Assembly (NCBI GenBank): GCA_945788325.1
Contig: CALZLL010000042.1
Location: forward strand, 1 to 5,314
Direction of reading: 5' to 3'
Length of the DNA stretch: 5,314 nt
DNA from: an uncultured Clostridium sp.
Lineage (GTDB): Bacteria; Bacillota_I; Bacilli_A; RF39; UBA660
Made by a program: the position numbers and the translations under genes. Under the pieces are notes generated by a model. The model was not told the DNA's origin and made no database searches. It saw only the letters and a list, made by a program, of their open reading frames with translations. The first letter of the stretch is position 1. The number at the start of each line of letters is the position of its first letter. Shown here one piece after another: positions 1-5,314 of this stretch.

Positions 1-1295
1 AATTGATTTAATTCAACCGCATATTCTAAAGGTAATTCTTCTCTAAAAGCTTCTATAAATCCCATTATAAGAAGTTCTGTTGCTTTATTTTCATCTATTC
101 CTCTAGTCATTAAATAAAATAACTGGTTAGGATCTATTTTAGATACGGTTGCTTCATGTTCTAAGAAGCTTGTTTTATTTTTACATATATTAGTTGGAAA
201 AGTATCACTTTTTGATTTATCATCTAACAAAATAGTATCACATTTAACGTTAGCATATGAATCTTCAGCATCTTTTGTTATTTTAACTAAACCACGATAT
301 GAAGCATTACCACCATTTCTTGCGATTGATTTAGATAAAATATTACTTTTAGTATGTTTACCTAAATGTATCATCTTAGCACCTGTATCTTGAATTTGAT
401 TGTTATCCGCAAGTGCTATGGTAGTGCAGCTACCTTTTGCATAATCTCCTTTAAGTACGCATGCTGGATATTTCATGGTAAGTTTAGATCCAATGTTTCC
501 ATCTACCCATTCCATGGTACCAGATTCTTCAACTAAAGCTCTTTTAGTAACCAAGTTATAAACGTTGTTTGACCAGTTTTGAATCGTAGTATAACGACAT
601 TTTGCGTTTTTACCAACAAATATTTCTACTACTGCAGCATGAAGAGAATCTGATGAATATGTAGGAGCGGTACATCCTTCTATATAATGTAAATCACTAT
701 CTTCATCTACGATTATTAACGTTCTTTCAAATTGTCCCATATCTTTAGATTCAATTCTAAAATAACTTTGAAGAGGTCTATCTAACTTGGTATGAGGTGG
801 AACATATATAAAAGTTCCACCAGACCATACCGCAGAATTTAAAGCTGCAAATTTATTATCATCATTTTTAACTAACGTTGCAAAATATTTCTTAAAAAGC
901 TCTGGATACTTTCTTAAAGCGGTATCAGTATCAGTAAATATTACGTTTTTATCATTTAATTCTTTTAACATATTATGATATAAAGCTTCACTTTCATATT
1001 GAACGTGAACACCTGCCAAATATTCTTCCTCAGCTTTTCTAAGACCAATATTAGTAAATGTTTCTTTTACGTCTTTATCAACTTCATCCCAAGAATTAAC
1101 ATCATCAAAAACTTTTTTATAATAAGTAATATCATCTAAATTAATGTTTATTTTAGGCCCCCAGCTAGGCATTTTTTTAGTGTCAAAAACATCATATGAA
1201 TTTAATCTAAACTTAGTCATCCATTCTGGTTCACCTTTTAATTCTGATATTATTCTTACTTTTTCTTTATCTAATCCTTTCGATAATGTTTTCAT
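1..1295 (-). CDS. sufB: Fe-S cluster assembly scaffold protein SufB (partial at C-terminus)
   Basis: SufB is the catalytic scaffold subunit of the cytoplasmic SufBCD complex, where iron and persulfide sulfur are assembled into a cluster. The frame opens with ATG at 1295-1293, preceded by an AAAGGAA Shine-Dalgarno sequence at about 1304-1309. It runs uninterrupted for 431 complete codons to the window edge. Recognisable SufB motifs include SGGTFIYVPP (158-167), RPLQSYFRIE (173-182) and EGCTAPTYS (206-214). Near the C-terminus are VKCDT with Cys352, LEHEAT with Glu381, and QLFYLMTRG (391-399). Cys352 and Glu381 lie 29 residues apart, the same spacing as Escherichia coli SufB Cys405 and Glu434, so both catalytic residues are retained. 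The visible end, LPLEYAVELNQ, matches the family about 10-12 residues before its terminus, so nearly all of the protein is present. The gene starts 15 bases after the unknown gene upstream and is the last gene of the operon visible here. Confidence 0.97.
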   Translation of the reverse strand, partial: MKTLSKGLDKEKVRIISELKGEPEWMTKFRLNSYDVFDTKKMPSWGPKININLDDITYYKKVFDDVNSWDEVDKDVKETFTNIGLRKAEEEYLAGVHVQYESEALYHNMLKELNDKNVIFTDTDTALRKYPELFKKYFATLVKNDDNKFAALNSAVWSGGTFIYVPPHTKLDRPLQSYFRIESKDMGQFERTLIIVDEDSDLHYIEGCTAPTYSSDSLHAAVVEIFVGKNAKCRYTTIQNWSNNVYNLVTKRALVEESGTMEWVDGNIGSKLTMKYPACVLKGDYAKGSCTTIALADNNQIQDTGAKMIHLGKHTKSNILSKSIARNGGNASYRGLVKITKDAEDSYANVKCDTILLDDKSKSDTFPTNICKNKTSFLEHEATVSKIDPNQLFYLMTRGIDENKATELLIMGFIEAFREELPLEYAVELNQ

Positions 1296-1310
1296 GAAAT
1301 CATTCCTTTA

Positions 1311-1745
1311 CTATTTTGTTTTTTGCATTGCTTTATAATCATCACTAAATGACCAAGTTAAAGTTGATCCATTACGAGATGGGGTGCATAATATTTCCAT
1401 TGCTTCTTCTTTTGTTTTAGCTTCTAATGCAGATTGAAATGCTTTATCTATATCATAAGTTGTAAAACATATTTTATCACCATTTTGAATTTCCCCATCA
1501 ATTAATAGTTTTCTTGCTTCATCTAAGCCACTTACCACTATATATTCTTTTAAATTATCAAATTTATCATAAAATTTATTTTGTTTAACAACACCAATTG
1601 CATAATAACTAAAAACTGGTATTGCATTTTTTTTATTCTTATAATCATCAATAAATTCACCTATCGTAGTCATTTGATCATTTTCATTAATAAAACCAAC
1701 TTCTTTTTGTAATTCTTTTTTTCTCCCAAGATTTATTTTTTTCAT
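1311..1745 (-). CDS. Uncharacterised 144-residue protein encoded inside the suf operon
   Basis: I do not recognise this protein, and it matches none of SufE, SufA, SufT, NifU or frataxin as I know them. It appears soluble and cytoplasmic: there is no signal peptide or hydrophobic membrane stretch. The N-terminus is basic (MKKINLGRKK). A mixed alpha/beta-looking body follows, with AIPVFSYYAIGVV (41-53), EYIVVSGLDEARKLLIDGE (67-85) and a helix-like KAFQSALEAKTKEEAMEIL (101-119). The tail is polar and ends at residue 144. There are two cysteines, Cys93 (KICFTT) and Cys120 (ILCTPSR), which are not in a metal-binding CxxC pattern. That it is real is supported by ATG placement only 1 base after the sufU stop, an AAGGAA Shine-Dalgarno sequence inside the last sufU codons, and a stop 15 bases before sufB. 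This coupling suggests expression alongside the Fe-S machinery, but a specific role is not shown by the sequence. Confidence 0.85.
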   Translation of the reverse strand: MKKINLGRKKELQKEVGFINENDQMTTIGEFIDDYKNKKNAIPVFSYYAIGVVKQNKFYDKFDNLKEYIVVSGLDEARKLLIDGEIQNGDKICFTTYDIDKAFQSALEAKTKEEAMEILCTPSRNGSTLTWSFSDDYKAMQKTK

Positions 1746-1746
1746 T

Positions 1747-2175
1747 TTATATTTCCTTCCATTTTATTAATATTTTTTTAAATCCTTCATAAGGTAATAA
1801 TGCGCATTTTTTTCTATTAGGTTGTTTATATATTTCATCATAACAATTAGCTTCTTTTAACACTTCTTCATCATAAGGTTTTTCTTCGATCATATTAATA
1901 AAATTATTCATAATATTAATAGCTTCTTCTTTTGTTTTCCCAATTAATAGTTCAGTCATAATCGATGCAGAAGAAGTTGATATTGCACAAGCTTCACCAT
2001 CAAACTTAATATCTTTTATTATATTATCTTCTATTTTATACATAAAATCTAAATTATCAATGCAAGTTTCACTATTCATATTTACTTTAACATAACTTTC
2101 ATCATCTAATAAACCTTTATTAAGTGGATTACTATAATGTTCTAGCATTATCATTTTCTTCATATTTTGATCCAT
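1747..2175 (-). CDS. sufU: SufU-type zinc-dependent sulfur transfer protein
   Basis: SufU is the zinc-binding partner that accepts persulfide sulfur from SufS and passes it towards the SufBCD scaffold in Gram-positive bacteria. The 142-residue length is normal for the family. Conserved blocks are IMLEHYSNPLNKG (9-21), the first zinc loop TCID (Cys38, Asp40), FDGEACAIS (Cys63), and the C-terminal RKKCALLPYEG (Cys124). The Cys38-Cys63 spacing of 25 equals that of Cys41-Cys66 in Bacillus subtilis SufU. The insert between the second and last Cys (about residues 100-120) is the SufU hallmark that separates it from IscU. One oddity is Ile39 where CGD is the usual motif. The start at 2175 has an ideal AGGAGG at 2181-2186, 5 bases upstream, which overlaps the TAG stop of sufS. 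The TAA stop lies 1 base before the next gene. Confidence 0.95.
   Translation of the reverse strand: MDQNMKKMIMLEHYSNPLNKGLLDDESYVKVNMNSETCIDNLDFMYKIEDNIIKDIKFDGEACAISTSSASIMTELLIGKTKEEAINIMNNFINMIEEKPYDEEVLKEANCYDEIYKQPNRKKCALLPYEGFKKILIKWKEI
1753..1758 (-). promoter_or_regulatory. Ribosome binding site of the unknown gene, inside the sufU end
   Basis: AAGGAA lies 7 bases before the ATG at 1745 and within the last sense codons of sufU. The sufU stop (1749-1747) falls between this site and the new start, the arrangement expected for translational coupling by a terminating ribosome. Confidence 0.6.
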
Positions 2176-2180
2176 GGTAT

Positions 2181-2186
2181 CCTCCT
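2181..2186 (-). promoter_or_regulatory. Ribosome binding site of sufU, overlapping the sufS stop
   Basis: A perfect AGGAGG sits 5 bases from the sufU ATG. Its first two bases (AG) are the last two of the TAG that ends sufS, so the two genes are tightly coupled. Confidence 0.8.
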
Positions 2187-3381
2187 ATAATGATTCGTAT
2201 AATATATTATCGTTATCAAGAGCTTCTATTAATTTATCAACATCTTCTTTAGTATTATAAAAATAAAGACTAGCTCGGCAAGTATTTTTAACGCCTAATA
2301 CTTCCGATAATATTTTTGCACAGTGATTACCTACCCTAACACATATTCCTTTTTTATTTAAGTAAGCTGCTACATCTTGTGCAAAAACTCCTTCTACGTT
2401 AAAGGTAACTATTCCATTTTCTATTGATTTATTATATATCGTAATATTTTTTAATTTAGACATTTCATTAACCATGTATTTTTTTAGCTCTACCTCATGT
2501 TTATGAATGTTATCTATACCAACTTTATTTATGTAATCTATTGCCTTAGAAAAACCTAATATACCCGCAATATTTTGAGTGCCAGCTTCTAATTTTTCTG
2601 GTAACTTTTTATACTCAACATTCATTAAACTATCAAAGAAAGCATTCATACCTCCGCCTTCTATTATTGGTTTTATTTGACTTAAATATTTTTCTTTACC
2701 ATATAAAACCCCAACTCCTGTTGGTCCCAACATTTTATGTGCTGAAAAAGTTAAGAAATCAACATCCATATCTTGTACGTCTATTTTTTCATGAGGTACA
2801 CTTTGTGCCCCATCTACTAAAACAAGTATTCCTAATTTATGAGCATACTTGCAAATTTCTTTTATTGGTCTTACATCCCCAATAACGTTAGTTATGTGTG
2901 CAAGCGCAATTACTTTAGTACGTTTTGTAATAGCTTTTTTTACGTTTTCAATATCAAGAGTTAAATCATCATTTAAATCAATGTAATTTATTATTGCACC
3001 ATTTTTCTTTGCAACATTAAACCAAGGTAAAACAAGTGATGCGTGCTCTGCTTTAGTGGTTAAAACCTCATCTTTAGATTTTAAATAATCTTTAAAAAAT
3101 CCTTTTATTACCATGTTTAAGCTTTCTGTTGCACCACTAGTGAAAATTATTTCTTTTGAGCTTTTCGCATTTATAAAATTTGCTGTCTTTTGCCTTGCAA
3201 CCAGTAGCTTATCATCTACTATTCTACTTATGTCATAATCACCACGATGAGCGTTAGCACTATAATTTTCATAATAATCACTAACGGCGTTTATTACGCT
3301 TGTTGGTTTTAAAGTAGTTGCACAATTATCTAAGTATATAAGGCTTTTATTTAACATCGGAAAATCTTTTTTAAAATCCAT
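2185..3381 (-). CDS. sufS: Cysteine desulfurase SufS (class V aminotransferase fold, PLP enzyme)
   Basis: SufS converts L-cysteine to L-alanine and holds the released sulfur as a persulfide for delivery to SufU. From the start at 3381 the protein has 398 residues, close to the usual 406. Visible active-site elements, in this numbering, are LDNCATT (18-24), TSGATESLN (81-89), AEH with the PLP-stacking His113, VDGAQS with Asp190, and TFSAHK with the PLP lysine Lys216. The persulfide cysteine is Cys354 in RVGNHCAK, and CRASLYFYNT carries the substrate-binding Arg369. The start at 3381 is preferred because GGAGGTGA (3387-3394) lies 5 bases upstream; an in-frame ATG at 3396 would translate that Shine-Dalgarno sequence as protein. 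RVGNHCAK departs from the common RxGHHCAQP loop. The motif FAQDV (333-337) has Gln335 where Bacillus subtilis appears to have His342, the zinc-swapping residue. The gene lies 5 bases after sufD and 9 bases before sufU. Confidence 0.96.
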   Translation of the reverse strand: MDFKKDFPMLNKSLIYLDNCATTLKPTSVINAVSDYYENYSANAHRGDYDISRIVDDKLLVARQKTANFINAKSSKEIIFTSGATESLNMVIKGFFKDYLKSKDEVLTTKAEHASLVLPWFNVAKKNGAIINYIDLNDDLTLDIENVKKAITKRTKVIALAHITNVIGDVRPIKEICKYAHKLGILVLVDGAQSVPHEKIDVQDMDVDFLTFSAHKMLGPTGVGVLYGKEKYLSQIKPIIEGGGMNAFFDSLMNVEYKKLPEKLEAGTQNIAGILGFSKAIDYINKVGIDNIHKHEVELKKYMVNEMSKLKNITIYNKSIENGIVTFNVEGVFAQDVAAYLNKKGICVRVGNHCAKILSEVLGVKNTCRASLYFYNTKEDVDKLIEALDNDNILYESL

Positions 3382-3386
3382 GTAAA

Positions 3387-3394
3387 TCACCTCC
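3387..3394 (-). promoter_or_regulatory. Ribosome binding site of sufS, overlapping the sufD stop
   Basis: GGAGGTGA is an extended match to the 3' end of 16S rRNA and sits 5 bases before the ATG at 3381. Its last three bases are the TGA stop of sufD. It decides the sufS start in favour of 3381 over 3396. Confidence 0.85.
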
Positions 3395-4124
3395 ATTCAT
3401 CATTTAATTTTTTCTTTAAGTTTTCTTTTTCATTAAAACATACATCAAGCGTACCTATCAAAAGTCCATTTATTAAAAGATTACTAGCTTCTTTTTTACT
3501 TAATCCCCTACTCATCAAGTAAAATAATTGGGTCTTATTAAAGTTTCCAATAAACGCTGCATGTCTAGCTTCACTATCATATTCATCTATTAATAAAACT
3601 GGATTTATTTCATTATCATTAACCTCATTTAAAGTTATTATCTTACTATCTTGATTAACGCTAGATAAAATACTCTTTTTAGGAACATAACTTGTTACGT
3701 TAAATACTATCGTACCCAAATCTTTTGTTATTCCGTTATTATATATATCACTATCAGTCTTTAAAGCATTATGATTAACTCTTATATTATAAATTTCTTT
3801 TTTATTCGCTACTACTGAATTATATACGTAAACTTTAGAATCTTCTTTATTTAAGTTTATTTTAATATCAAGCCCTAAAGAAGAATAACTTACTAAGTTA
3901 AGCACCACAATGCCACCACGTATGTTTATTTCATATGATTGATTTATATCATTTTCTCGAATAATTAAAGCGTTTAAATTCGAATTATTAACGTCTATTA
4001 CACACTTTTTAAAGTTGTTATTATTTATTAAAATATTTGTGTCTTTATCTATGTTAACAACTAACTCATCACCTTTTATTTTTTCTAATTTATTTTTACC
4101 GCTTCCTATTAGTATCCTATTCAC
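3387..4124 (-). CDS. sufD: Short SufD-like subunit of the SufBCD scaffold
   Basis: SufD is the SufB paralogue that pairs with SufB and binds SufC in the cytoplasmic scaffold complex. The assignment rests on its position between sufC and sufS and on a C-terminal block, SEARHAAFIG to KTQLFYLMSRG (184-207). This block parallels EHEATVS to QLFYLMTRG of SufB in the same operon. His188 in ARHAA corresponds to Escherichia coli SufD His360, which sits at the SufB-SufD interface. Residues 25-180 are rich in short beta-strand-like, Asn- and Val/Ile-rich segments, as expected for the beta-helix core. At 245 residues it is far shorter than typical SufD (about 420-440), so the N-terminal portion appears missing. 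No frame disruption is visible, because sufC abuts directly upstream. Translation begins with GTG at 4124-4122, overlapping the sufC end by 8 bases. No ATG occurs in frame until the C-terminal region. The stop is TGA. Confidence 0.88.
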   Translation of the reverse strand: MNRILIGSGKNKLEKIKGDELVVNIDKDTNILINNNNFKKCVIDVNNSNLNALIIRENDINQSYEINIRGGIVVLNLVSYSSLGLDIKINLNKEDSKVYVYNSVVANKKEIYNIRVNHNALKTDSDIYNNGITKDLGTIVFNVTSYVPKKSILSSVNQDSKIITLNEVNDNEINPVLLIDEYDSEARHAAFIGNFNKTQLFYLMSRGLSKKEASNLLINGLLIGTLDVCFNEKENLKKKLNDEWR

Positions 4125-4887
4125 TTACTTCACTTCCATCAAATGCTTTTGACACTATTTTTTCAAAGTTAAATCCGTTATTTTCTATTGTTTTAGCTAA
4201 CATATAATCTCCGGTTTTAACTATCTTACCTTCTTTAACAACATGAACAAAATCAGGTTTAACATATTTTAATAAATGAGTGTAATGAGTAATTATTAAA
4301 TATGATGATAAAGGTTTTTCTTTTTTATATGCGTTTATGTTATCTCCTACTATTTTTAAAGCGTCAACATCAACACCAGAATCTATTTCATCAAGCATTA
4401 TAAATGATGGTTCTAACATCTTCATTTGAAGTATTTCATTTTTCTTTTTTTCACCACCAGAAAAACCTTTATTAACACTTCTATGAACCATTTCATCAGG
4501 CATTTTTAAGTCTTCTTTTGCTTCGTCTAACTTTTTTATAAAACTATATAAATTAATGTTTTTTTGATTTTTACTAGATAAAGCTGTTCTTAAAAAATCA
4601 GAGTTAGTAACCCCATCTATCTCAAGTGGGTTTTGCATTGCAAGGAAAATACCTAGCCTTGCTCTTTCATCTGTTTTAAGATTTAATATACTTTTATTAT
4701 TATATAAAATATCACCATTTAAAACTTTATAATTAGAATCAGCCATAATAACCTTTGTTAATGTTGATTTGCCAACACCATTAGGGCCCATTATAACGTG
4801 AGTTTCTCCATCATTTATAGTTAAATTAAATTTATCAAGAACTATCTTATTTTCAACCTTAACGGTTAAATCTTTTATTTCTAACAT
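4117..4887 (-). CDS. sufC: Fe-S cluster assembly ATPase SufC
   Basis: SufC is the soluble ABC-type ATPase that drives conformational change of the SufB-SufD scaffold; despite the fold it is not a transporter. All nucleotide-binding elements are present in 256 residues, close to the family norm. These are Walker A GPNGVGKST (34-42), the Q-loop MQNP with Gln85, the signature FSGGEKKKNE (142-151), Walker B FIMLDE with Asp166 and Glu167, the D-loop DSGVDVDALK (169-178), and the switch His201 in ITHY. The FLAMQNP and SGGEKKKNEILQ sequences are typical of SufC rather than of ABC importers. The ATG at 4887-4885 follows an AGGAG Shine-Dalgarno sequence at about 4897-4901. This is the first gene of the operon, preceded by a leader of roughly 94 bases, and its TAG stop lies inside the sufD start region. 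Confidence 0.97.
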   Translation of the reverse strand: MLEIKDLTVKVENKIVLDKFNLTINDGETHVIMGPNGVGKSTLTKVIMADSNYKVLNGDILYNNKSILNLKTDERARLGIFLAMQNPLEIDGVTNSDFLRTALSSKNQKNINLYSFIKKLDEAKEDLKMPDEMVHRSVNKGFSGGEKKKNEILQMKMLEPSFIMLDEIDSGVDVDALKIVGDNINAYKKEKPLSSYLIITHYTHLLKYVKPDFVHVVKEGKIVKTGDYMLAKTIENNGFNFEKIVSKAFDGSEVSE

Positions 4888-4987
4888 ATAAATCAGCTCC
4901 TAGCTCTTATATTTTATCACTTTTTTTAAATTTTTAATATAGATTAAATAGAGATTTCTTATTTTTTAATACACGTTTTAAATTAAA

Positions 4988-4996
4988 ATTATAACA
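4988..4996 (-). promoter_or_regulatory. Candidate suf operon promoter (extended -10)
   Basis: The minus strand reads TGTTATAAT, a perfect TATAAT (4993-4988) with an upstream TG, the extended -10 signature of a housekeeping sigma factor. The best -35 at 17-base spacing (5016-5011) matches only ACA of TTGACA, so the promoter would depend on the extended -10. Transcription would begin near 4981, giving a leader of about 94 bases before sufC. That leader is very A-rich, and I see no convincing riboswitch or attenuator in it. This comes from pattern matching only; in such AT-rich DNA, chance matches are common. Confidence 0.5.
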
Positions 4997-5012
4997 TAAT
5001 ACATTATTTTTG

Positions 5013-5021
5013 TGGTACAAT
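5013..5021 (+). promoter_or_regulatory. Candidate promoter of the HIT gene (extended -10)
   Basis: TGGTACAAT gives a TACAAT -10 box (5016-5021) with an extended TG. The predicted start near A5028 leaves a leader of only about 12 bases, just enough for the AGAGGTGAT Shine-Dalgarno sequence (5028-5036). No good -35 box is visible. The region a -35 would occupy (about 4993-4998) overlaps the -10 of the opposing suf promoter. Confidence 0.5.
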
Positions 5022-5039
5022 TAAAACAGAGGTGATAGC

Positions 5040-5314
5040 ATGAAAGATTGCATTTTTTGTAAAATAATTAATGGTGATATACCATGTATGAAAGTGTATG
5101 AAGATGATGTATGCTTAGCTTACTTAGATATTAATCCTGATAGTGATGGACATACGCTTATTATTCCAAAAAAACATTATAAAGATATTTATGATATACC
5201 AAATGATACATTATCTCATATTTATGATATATCAAAAAAAATAATGGATATGTTAAAAGAAAAATTAGGATGTGATGGTTTTACACTATTACAAAATAAT
5301 GGTAGTATTCAAGA
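5040..5314 (+). CDS. HIT family (histidine triad) nucleotide-binding protein, partial at C-terminus
   Basis: HIT proteins hydrolyse or transfer nucleotidyl groups, for example from AMP-lysine or dinucleoside polyphosphate substrates. The bacterial members are small cytoplasmic enzymes with poorly known physiological substrates. The 91 complete codons show the classic N-terminus CIFCKIINGDIP (4-15, with the CxxC of zinc-binding members), then VYEDDVCLAYLDINP (19-33). They continue with the core strand GHTLIIPKKHY (37-47) and LLQNNGSIQ (83-91). The usual protein is about 130-145 residues, so roughly the last third lies outside the window, including the catalytic HxHxH triad. Catalytic competence therefore cannot be judged here. 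The ATG follows a strong GAGGTGAT ribosome binding site. The gene diverges from the suf operon with 152 bases between the two starts; a shared role is not implied by the sequence. Confidence 0.93.
   Translation, partial: MKDCIFCKIINGDIPCMKVYEDDVCLAYLDINPDSDGHTLIIPKKHYKDIYDIPNDTLSHIYDISKKIMDMLKEKLGCDGFTLLQNNGSIQ

Noticed and set aside
1144..1338. A 64-codon plus-strand open frame
   Set aside because: It lies antisense to the 5' end of sufB and the end of the gene before it. It has no ribosome binding site of note or recognisable protein features, and is a shadow of the real frames.
2667..2885. A 72-codon plus-strand open frame
   Set aside because: It lies entirely antisense to the sufS active-site region, which is clearly coding on the minus strand.
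3387..4124. sufD as a pseudogene because of its short length
   Set aside because: The frame is intact, starts in the sufC overlap, ends at the sufS Shine-Dalgarno sequence, and keeps the conserved C-terminal block and His188. A functional short form is the better reading.
4911..4940. T-rich run resembling a terminator tail on the plus strand
   Set aside because: No GC-rich hairpin precedes it, and no plus-strand gene ends there. It is simply AT-rich intergenic DNA.
4888..4981. Possible riboswitch or attenuator in the suf leader
   Set aside because: The leader is nearly all A and T with no stable GC stem. The only small hairpin is AGCT-AGG-AGCT around the sufC Shine-Dalgarno sequence, with four base pairs and a three-base loop, too weak to call.
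4976..5009. Fur- or Rrf2-like operator in the intergenic gap
   Set aside because: Near-palindromic A/T runs occur, but no half-site pair matches a known operator well enough, and chance symmetry is expected at this base composition.

Overview
This AT-rich window (mostly A/T by eye, with A/T preferred at third codon positions) carries most of a SUF iron-sulfur cluster assembly operon on the minus strand. At its right end a HIT-family gene begins on the plus strand. The order sufC-sufD-sufS-sufU-(unknown gene)-sufB is the sufCDSUB arrangement of Bacillota with one extra gene inserted. SufU instead of SufE, strong AGGAGG-type ribosome binding sites and the base composition all point to a low-GC Bacillota, possibly a reduced Bacilli or Mycoplasmatota-allied lineage. 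The lineage is an inference. Every tryptophan checked is TGG, and no TGA interrupts a conserved frame, so the standard bacterial code fits.

Layout from right to left. The HIT gene starts at 5040 on the plus strand and runs off the window. The 152-base intergenic gap (4888-5039) holds two divergent, overlapping promoter candidates. The operon then reads leftward: sufC (4887-4117), sufD (4124-3387, GTG start, 8-base overlap with sufC), sufS (best start 3381, end 2185), sufU (2175-1747), an unrecognised 144-residue gene (1745-1311) and sufB (1295 to the left edge, lacking only about the last ten residues). Spacings of 15 bases or less, two overlaps of a stop codon with the next Shine-Dalgarno sequence, and no visible terminator indicate one translationally coupled transcript.

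How the genes work together: SufS takes sulfur from cysteine as a persulfide, SufU accepts and relays it, and the SufB-SufC-SufD ATPase scaffold builds the cluster. SufB keeps the catalytic Cys and Glu, and SufD keeps the interface His. Three features depart from the Bacillus model. SufD is only about 245 residues. SufS appears to have Gln where Bacillus subtilis has the His that swaps zinc with SufU. An unknown soluble protein is co-translated between SufU and SufB.
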